Shown piece after piece: positions 1-9,429 of a stretch of DNA of 64,000 nt (the first letter of the stretch is position 1; each line of letters opens with the position of its first letter). Location: contig CAILCF010000003.1 in assembly GCA_903832635.1 (NCBI GenBank), forward strand, positions 40,394-104,393. Reading direction: 5' to 3'. This DNA comes from an uncultured bacterium (GTDB taxonomy: Bacteria; Patescibacteriota; Saccharimonadia; Saccharimonadales; Saccharimonadaceae). A program made the position numbers and the translations under genes. The notes beneath the pieces are model-generated. The model was not told where the DNA came from. It was given only the letters and a program-made list of their open reading frames with translations, and searched no databases.

Positions 1-1
1 A

Positions 2-1198
2 AGTAGTAAAGACAAAGGTTATGAAATTGATATCAATAGGCTATTGGCATTAGATACAGAGCGTCGAAAACTTTTAACTCAAGCCGACGAACTGCGCACA
101 AAACGCAACGACAATATCTCCAAAATCAAAGGAGTAAAACCTACACCCGATTTGATAGCAGAAGGCAAAAAAATCAAAGAGCAAATTACTGAACTTGAAT
201 CAAAAACAAAAATATTATCTGATGAATATACGATTTTATTGAATAGTGTACCAAATGTAATTAATGAAGATGTTCCAAAAGGCGGCGAAAATGACAGTGT
301 CGAGGTAAGAAAATATGGCGAACAGCCAACCGGGGCGGTTGATCACCTAGACTTTGCATTAGCTCGTGATTGGGTTGATTTTGAACGTGGAGCCAAAGTT
401 GCCGGTGCAAAATTTTACTTTCTAAAAGGCGACTTAGCACTCTTAGAAAATGCGATATACCAATTTGCCTTAGATTTTATGGTTAAGAAAAATTTTACGT
501 TTATGACCGTGCCCCATATGGTATCGTCGAGAATAATGACAGGTGCCGGGTTTGCACCTCGTAGTAGTGACCAGAGTGACGAATATTCAATTGAAGGCGA
601 GGACTTGTCCTTGATTGCTACAGCCGAAATTCCTTTAACCGGTTATCACGCTGACGAAATAATTGACGAAGAAAAACTTCCGATATGTTATGTCGGATAT
701 AGTCCTTGTTATAGAAAAGAAGCAGGTACTTACGGCAAGTTCACTCGCGGTTTATTTCGCGTACATCAATTTAACAAACTTGAAATGTATGCTTTTACAT
801 TGCCGGAAAAAAGTACTGAAATGCATGAGATGATTTTAAAAAACGAGGAAGATATTTGGCAGGCCATCGGAGTGCCATATCACGTGGTAAATATTGCAGC
901 CGGAGATTTAGGTGCACCTGCTGCTAAAAAATACGACCTTGAATATTGGTCACCAGTCGATAATATGTATCGGGAGCTAACAAGCTGTTCAAACTGTACA
1001 GATTTTCAAACCCGAAGTCTTAATATCCGAGTTAGACGAAAAAATGGCAATGTTGAAGTTCTGCACTCATTAAACGGCACTGTCGTTTCATTAGCCCGAT
1101 CGATTGTTGCAGTATTAGAGAATTTCCAAGATAAAGACGGTACACTAAAAGTCCCAAAAGTACTACAACCTTATCTAGATAATCGCGAAAAACTATAA
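2..1198 (+). CDS. serS: Seryl-tRNA synthetase (5' end outside window)
   Basis: Charges tRNA-Ser with serine in the cytoplasm. The reading frame is open from base 2, and the residues before the first possible in-window start (a TTG at 44) already match the SerRS N-terminal helical arm (GYDIDxxxLLxLD pattern). The gene is therefore truncated by the window edge and the TTG is not the start. About 398 residues are visible. Class II synthetase motifs are present: motif 2 region CYRKEAGTYG...TRGLFRVHQF and motif 3 region LNGTVVSLARSIVAVLEN near the C-terminus. It precedes hpf by 21 nt and is probably co-transcribed with it. Family assignment is secure. Confidence 0.96.
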   Translation, partial: SSKDKGYEIDINRLLALDTERRKLLTQADELRTKRNDNISKIKGVKPTPDLIAEGKKIKEQITELESKTKILSDEYTILLNSVPNVINEDVPKGGENDSVEVRKYGEQPTGAVDHLDFALARDWVDFERGAKVAGAKFYFLKGDLALLENAIYQFALDFMVKKNFTFMTVPHMVSSRIMTGAGFAPRSSDQSDEYSIEGEDLSLIATAEIPLTGYHADEIIDEEKLPICYVGYSPCYRKEAGTYGKFTRGLFRVHQFNKLEMYAFTLPEKSTEMHEMILKNEEDIWQAIGVPYHVVNIAAGDLGAPAAKKYDLEYWSPVDNMYRELTSCSNCTDFQTRSLNIRVRRKNGNVEVLHSLNGTVVSLARSIVAVLENFQDKDGTLKVPKVLQPYLDNREKL

Positions 1199-1219
1199 CT
1201 TAAATAGAAGGAGGATGGA

Positions 1220-1591
1220 ATGATTTCACAAATTAAAGTAAGTGGGATAGCCTATGAAGTCGATGATACTACACGCAAATATGCAATAAAAAGAATTGGA
1301 AGACTTGATAGTTATCTTCCTAGGCATGCACGTAAATCCGTATCAGCTGAAGTAAAATTAGAGCAAGTCAACCACGACCATGGCAATAAATACGAAGCAG
1401 AAGTGTTGCTGAGTATACCGGGGAGTTTAATCACAGCCAAAGACTCGACTAATAACATATTTGCAGCAATAGATATTGTTGAAGCTAAAATTCGGTCGCA
1501 ACTGAGGGATTATAAAGAAACAAATATCGCACATATTGGTAAAAGACGTATAATGAGTCGTTTTAAAAAGAGTTTTAAACGCGAATTATAG
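1220..1591 (+). CDS. hpf: Short ribosome hibernation promoting factor (HPF/RaiA family)
   Basis: Predicted to bind the 30S decoding region and silence ribosomes when growth slows. The 123-residue protein matches the short S30AE fold: an N-terminal beta strand (ISQIKVSGIAYEVDD), a helix with conserved TRKYAIKRIGRLD, the pattern KYEAEVLLSIPG and a basic C-terminal helix. The dimerisation domain of long HPF is absent. The start follows a near-perfect Shine-Dalgarno (GAAGGAGGATGGA) directly before ATG. It sits between serS and secA, an arrangement seen in other bacteria where hpf precedes secA. Confidence 0.88.
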   Translation: MISQIKVSGIAYEVDDTTRKYAIKRIGRLDSYLPRHARKSVSAEVKLEQVNHDHGNKYEAEVLLSIPGSLITAKDSTNNIFAAIDIVEAKIRSQLRDYKETNIAHIGKRRIMSRFKKSFKREL

Positions 1592-1603
1592 CGATTTCAT
1601 CTC

Positions 1604-1632
1604 TTGTAAAAATGCCATTTTGGCTCTATAAT
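1604..1632 (+). promoter_or_regulatory. Sigma-70 type promoter for secA
   Basis: A -35 TTGTAA at 1604-1609 and a -10 TATAAT at 1627-1632 are separated by 17 nt. Transcription should begin near 1639, leaving a leader of about 50 nt with a GAAGGAG Shine-Dalgarno 16 nt before the secA ATG. Confidence 0.7.
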
Positions 1633-1688
1633 AAGTTGCAGTATTTCGTTATGGGACTTTATTTTGAAGGAGTAAGAGTTTATTCGTT

Positions 1689-4304
1689 ATGGTAAATAAG
1701 AACAAAGTTCTAACAAAGATATTTGGCGACCCTCAGGTACGCACATTGAAGGGTCTTCAAAAAAAGGTCGCGTCAATAAATGCATTGTCAGATAAATATG
1801 AAAAAATGACAAAACCGGAACTTAAAAAGCAAACACAGGTTTTAAAAAACAGACTGCATAAAAAAGGTACGACCCTGGATTCGATTATGCCAGATGCTTT
1901 TGCTTTGGTCAGGGAGGCAAGCTTTAGAATACTTGGTATGAGACACTTTGATGTTCAACTGGTTGGTGGTATGGCCCTTCACGAAGGAAAAGTCGCTGAG
2001 ATGAAAACCGGTGAAGGTAAAACACTTGTTGCAGTTTTATCAGTTTATCTAAATGCACTTGAAGAAAAGGGCGTGCATGTTGTTACTGTTAATGATTACC
2101 TTGCCCAACGTGATGCCAGTTGGATGGGTGGAGTCTATCACTTTTTAGGACTTTCAGTTGGCGTCATCATTAACGACGCGTCTTTCATTTATGATCCTGA
2201 TTATAACAATGAACACCACGAAGATGAACGTTTGAAAAAATTAAGACCTGTTACCAGAAAAGAAGCATATGCAGCTGATGTTACTTATGGTACAAACAAT
2301 GAATTCGGGTTCGACTACCTTCGAGACAACATGGTTAATGAAGTAGATTTGTTACGCCAAAGAGAATTAAATTTCGCCATCGTTGACGAAGTTGATAGTA
2401 TATTAATTGACGAAGCTCGTACACCATTGATTATTAGTGCACCGGCAGCTGAAAATCCCGATAGTTACTATCAATTTGCGAAAATTGCTGCAAAACTTGT
2501 TCCCGAAGATTATATTATGGACGAAAAACACCGTACAGTATCCCTAAGTGATATTGGCACTGAAAAAATTCAAAAAATTTTAGGAATAAAAAACCTTTAC
2601 AGTCCTGATTATGTTCGTTCTGTCTATCATTTGGATCAATCGCTTCGTGCGCAAACCTTATTCAGACGTGACAAAGATTATGTTGTAACGAATGATGGTG
2701 AGGTAATCATTGTTGACGAGTTTACCGGTCGTTTAATGCAGGGTCGTCGTTATAACGAGGGACTACATCAAGCGATTGAGGCCAAAGAGGGAGTCTCAGT
2801 ATTACAAGAGAGTATGACTCTGGCAACTATTTCCTTCCAGAATTATTTCCGTTTATATAAAAAACTATCCGGAATGACTGGAACAGCATTTACTGAGGCT
2901 GAAGAATTCCAACAAATTTATAGCCTTGACGTTATTCAAATACCATCAAATAAACCATTAATTCGTGAAGATAAAGAAGATTTAATTTTTAAAACCGAAA
3001 AAGCAAAACTAAAAGCTGTAGCAAATGCAATTGCTGAATATCATAAAGTTGGTCGTCCTGTACTAATTGGATCTGCTTCAATCGCCAAGAATGAACTAAT
3101 AGCTTCATTTCTGGACGCTGCACATGTTCCATACGAACTTTTAAATGCTAAAAATAATGAACGTGAAGCATCAATTATTGAAAAAGCTGGCGAAAAAGGC
3201 TCTATCACACTAGCAACTAATATTGCTGGTCGTGGGACTGATATAAAACTTGGTAAGGGTGTTGTTGAACTTGGGGGGTTAGTTGTTCTCGGATCTGAAC
3301 GGCATGAATCTCGTAGAATTGACAACCAGCTACGTGGTCGCGGTGGACGCCAGGGTGACCCTGGTGAAACACAATTTTATGTTTCAACCGAGGATGACTT
3401 GATGCGTATTTTTCAGGGCGAAAGAATTGCCGGATTAATGGATAGGTTGGGTGTTGGTGAGGATACGCCAATTCAAAATAAGGCAGTATCTAAAACATTA
3501 GAAGCAGCCCAAAAGCGTGTTGAGGGATTCAATTTTGATACTCGTAAAAATGTTGTCCAGTACGATAATGTGATCAACCGTCACCGCCGTGTTGTTTATA
3601 CAATGAGGCGTAAAATTCTTGAAGGAAACAACATCAAGCCCGAAATCGATAGATTAATAGAATCAGCACTGGAAAAACTAACATATGTGCCTGCAAAAAA
3701 TAACGTAAGTTTTGTAGAGGAGTTTGAAACACTATTCCCTGTTCCAAACGATAAAATTTTAATTATTGGCGAAGAAAAGAAAGATAAAACTCGTTATGAA
3801 ATGGCGCTAAGGGAAGTAGAAAAATACTACACAGATAAGGAAACAGAACTCGGGAACGATATCATCAGAAAGGTCGAACGCGAAGTATATTTACAAGTTC
3901 TTGATACGTTATGGATGCAGCATTTGGAAAATATGCAACATTTAAGGGAAGGTATTCATTGGCGAAGTGTTGGTCAACGTGACCCACTTGTAGAATATCG
4001 AAGCGAATCCCAGAAATTGTTCGATAGTTTGCAAGCAACATTACGTGACGAAGTATTACGTACAGTAATGCATGTTCATAGCAGCGATGTAATCGCTAAG
4101 ACACAAGAGGAGTATGAAACAGAGCTTACTCGCTTGGCTGAGAATGCAGTGGAAAGAGGTGTTAACGAGGTTACGGGTGGTGAGGAAAATCGGGACAGTG
4201 ATTTTAGTGTCAAGAAATCTAATGCTGTTTCGAATCAGAAAAAAAACCAAAGCCGAAAGAAAAAGAAATCTCAGCGACAGAATCGTAAAAAAAGCCGAAA
4301 ATAG
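1689..4304 (+). CDS. secA: Preprotein translocase ATPase SecA
   Basis: Motor ATPase that drives unfolded preproteins through SecYEG. The 871-residue protein has Walker A MKTGEGKT at about 105-112, Walker B VDEVDSILIDEA near 230, the preprotein-binding domain, the second helicase motor (LATNIAGRGTDIKLG, GRGGRQGDPG) and the scaffold/wing helices. The C-terminal zinc-binding CxCx8C tail that binds SecB in many bacteria is missing. It is replaced by a lysine/arginine-rich tail of about 30 residues, which may contact lipid or ribosome (inference). It has its own promoter and is followed by an M16 peptidase 25 nt downstream. Confidence 0.97.
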   Translation: MVNKNKVLTKIFGDPQVRTLKGLQKKVASINALSDKYEKMTKPELKKQTQVLKNRLHKKGTTLDSIMPDAFALVREASFRILGMRHFDVQLVGGMALHEGKVAEMKTGEGKTLVAVLSVYLNALEEKGVHVVTVNDYLAQRDASWMGGVYHFLGLSVGVIINDASFIYDPDYNNEHHEDERLKKLRPVTRKEAYAADVTYGTNNEFGFDYLRDNMVNEVDLLRQRELNFAIVDEVDSILIDEARTPLIISAPAAENPDSYYQFAKIAAKLVPEDYIMDEKHRTVSLSDIGTEKIQKILGIKNLYSPDYVRSVYHLDQSLRAQTLFRRDKDYVVTNDGEVIIVDEFTGRLMQGRRYNEGLHQAIEAKEGVSVLQESMTLATISFQNYFRLYKKLSGMTGTAFTEAEEFQQIYSLDVIQIPSNKPLIREDKEDLIFKTEKAKLKAVANAIAEYHKVGRPVLIGSASIAKNELIASFLDAAHVPYELLNAKNNEREASIIEKAGEKGSITLATNIAGRGTDIKLGKGVVELGGLVVLGSERHESRRIDNQLRGRGGRQGDPGETQFYVSTEDDLMRIFQGERIAGLMDRLGVGEDTPIQNKAVSKTLEAAQKRVEGFNFDTRKNVVQYDNVINRHRRVVYTMRRKILEGNNIKPEIDRLIESALEKLTYVPAKNNVSFVEEFETLFPVPNDKILIIGEEKKDKTRYEMALREVEKYYTDKETELGNDIIRKVEREVYLQVLDTLWMQHLENMQHLREGIHWRSVGQRDPLVEYRSESQKLFDSLQATLRDEVLRTVMHVHSSDVIAKTQEEYETELTRLAENAVERGVNEVTGGEENRDSDFSVKKSNAVSNQKKNQSRKKKKSQRQNRKKSRK

Positions 4305-4329
4305 TGGATTGGGCAGAAAGTAGCAAAAT

Positions 4330-5616
4330 ATGGACCATGAAGTCGAAGAAATCAGATTAAAGAATGGTGCAAGAGGGCTTTTAATAGACGTCCCCAATGC
4401 TACGACTATGAGCATGCAGTTTCAATTTCGAGCCGGCAATCGCTATGCAAAATCCAAAGATATTGAACAAGTCGCCCACATAATGGAACATATGGCTTTT
4501 GGAGCAAACGCCAGATACAAAACGGAGAACGAGTTTGAGTTTGAATTTACAAAAAACGGTGCTTACCGAAACGCCTACACGAGTGATTTATCAATGGTTT
4601 ATACAGCAGATTGTGCAGATTTTGAATGGGATAGAATCTTGGATTTGCAAAAGGTTGCGATTTGTCATCCACGGTTTAATGAAATTGAACTAGCAGCCGA
4701 AAAGGGTAATGTCAGGGGTGAACTGACAAACTATTTAAATGATCATCAGCGAATATTATGGCCAAGAGTTCAACAACTACTAGGAGAAGACATTTTAACC
4801 TATCGTCAATCATTGCCTACGATTGGTAACGTGACGCTTGCTGATGTTCGGGAACATCATCGTCGTACACACACCACAAAAAACATGCGCTTTGTTATTG
4901 CGGGAAAACTTGCAGGAAGAAAGGCTGAAATACGGCGACAAATTGAAGAATTTAAATTACCTGAGGGTGAACGCTTTGAAGTCCCTCATGACGAATTGGT
5001 CAAAGCAAATCCGACAATTGTTCGTCGCAAGGATGCAACAAATCTGACTTTCGGTTTTTTTATGGCAATTAAACGAGAACTAGACGACGAAGAGCTGGAT
5101 GCAATGCACTATCTTAACCACATTCTTACTGGAACCATGCATTCACGAATATTTGGGGCAGCTCGTCAGCGCGGGTTGGCCTATAATGTAAGCGCCTATA
5201 CCGATGTAGGGTTTTATGATAGTGGCTGGGATATAACAGGAGAAGTCAACCACGAAACAGCTGATGAACTATTCGATATCATTACAAAAGAACTAAGAAA
5301 TGTTTTAGATGGGAAAATAACGCAACAAGAAATTGATGCCGCAAAGTCATTTGCTTTGGGTAGATACCAAATGGGAGCTCAGACTGTTTCGCAGATAAGT
5401 GGTTTCTATACCGGGCGATATTTTGCTGATGGATTTATTAAAGATTATAAAAAAGTGCCGGAAATGATTAAAAATGTGACAGTAAGAAGAATGGTGGATA
5501 CCGCTAGAAGTTTTATTTGCGAAGATAAATGGGTACTAGCTGCCGTTAGTAGTGGTGAAAAACAGGAATTAATTGAATTAAACGACAAATTAGCAACATT
5601 ATTCGAACCGCGCTAA
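4330..5616 (+). CDS. M16 (pitrilysin/insulinase) family zinc peptidase
   Basis: Predicted metallopeptidase of 428 residues. The inverted zinc motif HxxEH is visible as HIMEH at about residues 50-54, with the distal glutamate in the helix around 117-128 (EIELAAEKGNVRGEL). The C-terminal half has the partner-domain features of M16B proteins (RQRGLAYNVSAYTDVGFYDSGW), so both halves are in one chain. There is no signal peptide, so it probably acts in the cytoplasm on peptides. Substrate unknown. It lies in an apparent run with secA upstream and murD 9 nt downstream. Confidence 0.88.
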   Translation: MDHEVEEIRLKNGARGLLIDVPNATTMSMQFQFRAGNRYAKSKDIEQVAHIMEHMAFGANARYKTENEFEFEFTKNGAYRNAYTSDLSMVYTADCADFEWDRILDLQKVAICHPRFNEIELAAEKGNVRGELTNYLNDHQRILWPRVQQLLGEDILTYRQSLPTIGNVTLADVREHHRRTHTTKNMRFVIAGKLAGRKAEIRRQIEEFKLPEGERFEVPHDELVKANPTIVRRKDATNLTFGFFMAIKRELDDEELDAMHYLNHILTGTMHSRIFGAARQRGLAYNVSAYTDVGFYDSGWDITGEVNHETADELFDIITKELRNVLDGKITQQEIDAAKSFALGRYQMGAQTVSQISGFYTGRYFADGFIKDYKKVPEMIKNVTVRRMVDTARSFICEDKWVLAAVSSGEKQELIELNDKLATLFEPR

Positions 5617-5625
5617 GATAATTAT

Positions 5626-6912
5626 ATGAAGATTGTAATTGCAGGATATGGTCAAGAGGGTGAATCAAACTACAGGTATTTTTCTTCAAATCCGGATAAT
5701 ATTGTGACAATTGCTGACCAAAAACAACAACCGGGTCGACCCTTACCAAGTGGTGTAAAGACTATTATTGGAGAGGATGCATTTGAAAAGCTAGAGGATT
5801 TTGACATTATTGTTCGTACAGCTGGACTAGCACCTAGAAAAATAAAAACAAACGGTAAAATATGGTCCGCAACAAATGAATTTTTTGCAAAATGTCCTGC
5901 AAAGATTATTGGCGTAACCGGCTCTAAGGGGAAAGGTACTACAGCTAGTTTAATCTCAAGTATTCTATCAGCTGCTGGAAAAAAGGTTTGGTTGATTGGT
6001 AATATCGGGACACCGGGTTTAGATATTTTGGTACAGATTCAACCCGATGACATAGTAGTATACGAATTATCAAGTTTTCAATTATGGGATATAGAAAAAT
6101 CTCCAAATATTGCAGTACTGCTATTTATTGAACAGGAACATCTGGATGTACATAAAAACATAGAAGAGTACGTCAAAGCAAAAGCAAATATCACAAAATA
6201 CCAAAAAAGTGAAGACATTTTGGTTTATAACAAATCAAATCAGTATGCAAAAAGAATTTCTAAGAACTCCAATGCTCATCTGATAGGTTATCCTGACAAT
6301 GGATCAGCCCATGTCACGGATAGCAATTTTTACTATGGCGAACAAATTATTTGTTCAGTTGAATTACTAGGTATTGTCGGAAAATTTAACAATGATAATG
6401 CATGCGCTGCAATAGATGCGGTATGGAGTATAACCAACGACATTACAGCAATAAAAAATGGGCTCAATAACTTCAAAGGACTGCCACATAGACTTCAATT
6501 AGTTCGCGAAATAAACGGTGTAAAGTATTTCGATGACAGTATCGCCACCATTCCGGGAGCAGCAATTGCTGCGATTAATGCTTTTGATACTTCTGAAGTA
6601 ATAATATTAGGTGGTTCTTCGAAGGGTTCAGATTTTACTGAGCTTGGGAGGGTGCTTGCAGAACATGATGTCAGGGCAATATTAATAGGTGAAGAAGCTG
6701 AAAATATAGCTAAATCATGCATAAGTGCCGGATTTACAGATTTTGAAATCTTTAAATATACATCGATGGAAGATGTAGTACGACGAGCTGTAGAACTTTC
6801 AAAACCGGGTGGAGTGGTTCTATTAAGTCCGGCTTGTGCAAGTTTTGGTCTGTTTAAAAATTATGCCGATCGTGGCGAGCAGTTTAATGCAGCGGTAGAA
6901 AAAATTAAATAA
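5626..6912 (+). CDS. murD: UDP-N-acetylmuramoylalanine--D-glutamate ligase
   Basis: Adds D-glutamate to UDP-MurNAc-L-Ala in peptidoglycan precursor synthesis. The 428-residue protein has the Mur ligase ATP loop GVTGSKGKGTT at about 96-106, the ELSSFQL signature, the EHLDVH motif with catalytic residues, and the C-terminal domain motif RLQLVREINGVKYFDDSIAT, which is typical of MurD. It lies apart from the dcw cluster at 28-37 kb. Its end overlaps the convergent murI by 8 nt; murI supplies the D-glutamate this enzyme uses. Confidence 0.95.
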   Translation: MKIVIAGYGQEGESNYRYFSSNPDNIVTIADQKQQPGRPLPSGVKTIIGEDAFEKLEDFDIIVRTAGLAPRKIKTNGKIWSATNEFFAKCPAKIIGVTGSKGKGTTASLISSILSAAGKKVWLIGNIGTPGLDILVQIQPDDIVVYELSSFQLWDIEKSPNIAVLLFIEQEHLDVHKNIEEYVKAKANITKYQKSEDILVYNKSNQYAKRISKNSNAHLIGYPDNGSAHVTDSNFYYGEQIICSVELLGIVGKFNNDNACAAIDAVWSITNDITAIKNGLNNFKGLPHRLQLVREINGVKYFDDSIATIPGAAIAAINAFDTSEVIILGGSSKGSDFTELGRVLAEHDVRAILIGEEAENIAKSCISAGFTDFEIFKYTSMEDVVRRAVELSKPGGVVLLSPACASFGLFKNYADRGEQFNAAVEKIK

Positions 6913-7546
6913 TTAACGATTTTGTTCTGGAGGCGATTGCGTCTGAAGGTTCAAGCACTTTAACGGAGTGTCCGGCGGCCTTGATAATCCGATCTTTTAT
7001 CCAATGAAAATGAGTACAACCCAGTACAATAACATCAACGTTTTTGTTGAGTAGCATTTTGACAACCGTGTTGATATCTACTTCCTCTGATTTGCCATTT
7101 TCAATTAATTCGGCCCATTTGCTACAATCTGGTTCAATAACAGTTATATTTTTCGCCCAAATATTTTTTAATTCATAATACTTTTCACTTTTTAATGTTC
7201 CGGGAGTAGCACAAACAGCAATCCTATTTGTCTTTGTAATTTTAGAGGCTGGTTTTATCATTGGTTCAATGCCAATAAAATTTTCATTTGGGAAGGTTTG
7301 TCGGAGTGAAGTAATGGCAACAGTTGTTGCAGTATTGCAAGCGATAATGATTGCGTCACAATCCATTTTAATCAATGGTATTATTGAATTTTTTGTAAGT
7401 TGAATAATTTCATCAGGTTTGCGGTCGCCATAAGGCATATGTTTGTGGTCATTTATGGTGATAATTTCAGCACCAAGTAAAAGTTGTCTAAGGGTTGTGG
7501 CAATTGCCTCACCACCAATTCCAGAATCAAAAACTCCAACACGCAT
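6905..7546 (-). CDS. murI: Glutamate racemase
   Basis: Interconverts L- and D-glutamate, giving the D-Glu used by MurD next door. The two catalytic cysteines are visible in their motifs: IIACNTATT (about residue 69) and VLGCTHFHW (about residue 177). The N-terminal VFDSGIGG and MPYGDR motifs are also present. At 213 residues it is shorter than typical MurI (about 260), the loss being spread across surface regions and the C-terminus. A -10-like TAATAT lies just upstream on the minus strand. Tail-to-tail with murD. Confidence 0.93.
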   Translation of the reverse strand: MRVGVFDSGIGGEAIATTLRQLLLGAEIITINDHKHMPYGDRKPDEIIQLTKNSIIPLIKMDCDAIIIACNTATTVAITSLRQTFPNENFIGIEPMIKPASKITKTNRIAVCATPGTLKSEKYYELKNIWAKNITVIEPDCSKWAELIENGKSEEVDINTVVKMLLNKNVDVIVLGCTHFHWIKDRIIKAAGHSVKVLEPSDAIASRTKSLII

Positions 7547-7634
7547 AATTATTAATTAATATTAGCATCTGAGTGATAAATTAGTCTACTAATCATACAA
7601 CTGACTTTTCATTACTGTTATAATAATAGGATCA

Positions 7635-8720
7635 ATGAATCCTTTAATAAAGCGAATTACACATCTTGACTCACAGATTGAGATTGCCTTTAAGCGCTTG
7701 CAAATATCAGAAAAACAACAAAAGATTGCAAAGTTAGAGTCAGAGCTTTCAAAATCAGAAATTTGGAATAACCCGATTGATGCTCAAGAAAAATCGAAAA
7801 ATCTTGCTGCACTAATTTCAACTATTGAACCTTGGCTAATTTTAAAAGCTCAGGTAACTGATATAGCAGAACTAATAGAGATGGGTGATACCAGTCTTGA
7901 AAAAGAGTTCGAGGTCCAGGTTTTGGCACTAGAAAATGAATTCAAGGCACGTCAAAAAGACCTGTTATTCCATGGGAGATACGATGATCACAATGCAATT
8001 ATTAGATTGAGTGCCGGAGTAGGTGGGACGGATGCTCAGGATTGGACTGAAATGCTAGAACGAATGTATTTACGTTGGGCTGAAAAATCTGGGATGAAAA
8101 CCGATATCATTGAGCGTTCTAGCGCTGACGAAGCCGGTATAAAGTCGAGCATAATTGATGTTGTCGGGCCTTTTGCTTATGGCAAATTGCGTAGCGAAAA
8201 TGGGGTACATCGATTAGTCAGGTTAAGTCCATTTAATAGTGATAATTTACGTCAGACAAGTTTTGCGTTGGTGGAAATACTACCTAAAATTGACAGTCCC
8301 AAAGAAATTCAAATCGATAGTAAAGATATAAAAGTTGACGTATACCGAGCAGGCGGGCATGGTGGTCAATCTGTCAATACTACGGACAGTGCGGTTCGAG
8401 TAACGCATATCCCGACCGGGATAATTGTAGCTATCCAAAATGAAAGGTCACAATTACAGAACCGAGAAATGGCCATGAAGATTCTTTATTCAAAATTGAC
8501 ACAACTACAATTAGACCAGCATGTTGCAAATATTACCGATCTTCAAGCCGGTGAATCGGCAAATTGGGGATCACAGATTAGAAACTATGTTATGCATCCA
8601 TATACATTAGTTAAGGATACACGTACTAAATACGAAGAACACGATGTTCAAAGTGTCCTAGACGGAAACATCGACGGGTTTATCGAAGCTTTTTTAACCA
8701 CTGTTCCACTTATGGTATAA
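7635..8720 (+). CDS. prfB: Peptide chain release factor 2
   Basis: Terminates translation at UGA and UAA. The 361-residue protein shows the SPF tripeptide (RLVRLSPFNS, about residue 197) that marks RF2 and the GGQ motif (AGGHGGQSVN, about 241) that triggers peptidyl-tRNA hydrolysis. The frame is continuous from ATG, so the autoregulatory +1 frameshift found in many prfB genes is absent. Together with TGA stops on neighbouring genes, this rules out UGA recoding. A TGTTATAAT extended -10 at 7616-7624 lies 10 nt from the start codon, so the mRNA is probably leaderless or nearly so. Confidence 0.96.
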   Translation: MNPLIKRITHLDSQIEIAFKRLQISEKQQKIAKLESELSKSEIWNNPIDAQEKSKNLAALISTIEPWLILKAQVTDIAELIEMGDTSLEKEFEVQVLALENEFKARQKDLLFHGRYDDHNAIIRLSAGVGGTDAQDWTEMLERMYLRWAEKSGMKTDIIERSSADEAGIKSSIIDVVGPFAYGKLRSENGVHRLVRLSPFNSDNLRQTSFALVEILPKIDSPKEIQIDSKDIKVDVYRAGGHGGQSVNTTDSAVRVTHIPTGIIVAIQNERSQLQNREMAMKILYSKLTQLQLDQHVANITDLQAGESANWGSQIRNYVMHPYTLVKDTRTKYEEHDVQSVLDGNIDGFIEAFLTTVPLMV

Positions 8721-8730
8721 TTGTTCAAAG

Positions 8731-9426
8731 ATGATATTGCTTGATAGGGTAACGAAAACTTACAGTAAAAGTTCGAGCCCGGCTCTTGACAGGGTTAGTT
8801 TATTTATTGAACCACGTGAATTTGTTATTCTAGTTGGTACCAGTGGTGCTGGAAAATCGACTTTATTTAAACTTTTAACTCGTGAAGAGAAACCGACTAG
8901 TGGTAAAATCGTTGTTGGTGGAATTGATTATGACTCTCTAAAAGACAGCAATATCCCAATGCTACGACGCAAAATTGGGGTTGTTTTTCAAGATTTCAAG
9001 TTACTCCCGCAGCGAACAGTTTTTGAAAACATAGCTTTTGCCCTTGAGATTGCAGGTATGACGCGTCGTGAAATAAAAAGTACAGTCCCAAAAGTAATAG
9101 AATTGGTTGGACTTACGGGTAAAGAAAAACATTTCCCTCACCAACTGGCCGGTGGTGAACGCCAACGCGTTGCAATTGCCAGGGCGGTCGTTAGACAACC
9201 GAAAATATTAATTGCAGATGAGCCGACGGGTAATTTGGACCCAAGACATAGTTGGGATATTATTCGACTGCTAGAGAAAATCAACAAATATGGCACGACA
9301 GTTCTGCTAACTACTCATAACGCTGAAATTGTGAACAAATTAAAACGTCGAGTTATCACATTAGACCACGGGAAAATTACAGGTGATCAGGCGGTTGGTA
9401 GTTATAGGCAAGGTGGGGGGTTATAG
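8731..9426 (+). CDS. ftsE: Cell division ATP-binding protein FtsE
   Basis: ABC ATPase that works with FtsX to control a periplasmic or cell-surface hydrolase during division. The 231-residue protein has Walker A GTSGAGKST at about 36-44, a Q-loop (VVFQDFKLLP), the signature LAGGERQRV at about 139 (first serine of LSGGQ replaced by alanine) and Walker B ILIADEPTGNLD. Its -10 (TATAAT, 8716-8721) overlaps the stop codon of prfB. The gene is followed after 3 nt by ftsX and then by a PcsB-like hydrolase. Confidence 0.94.
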   Translation: MILLDRVTKTYSKSSSPALDRVSLFIEPREFVILVGTSGAGKSTLFKLLTREEKPTSGKIVVGGIDYDSLKDSNIPMLRRKIGVVFQDFKLLPQRTVFENIAFALEIAGMTRREIKSTVPKVIELVGLTGKEKHFPHQLAGGERQRVAIARAVVRQPKILIADEPTGNLDPRHSWDIIRLLEKINKYGTTVLLTTHNAEIVNKLKRRVITLDHGKITGDQAVGSYRQGGGL

Positions 9427-9429
9427 GCA

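Noticed and set aside
44..1198. TTG at 44 as the serS start
   Set aside because: The frame is open to base 2 and the upstream residues fit the SerRS N-terminal arm, so the gene is only cut by the window edge.
7635..8720. Possible UGA recoding or a prfB frameshift site, since some CPR lineages recode UGA
   Set aside because: RF2 is complete in one frame and several genes end in TGA, so UGA is a stop here and no frameshift exists.
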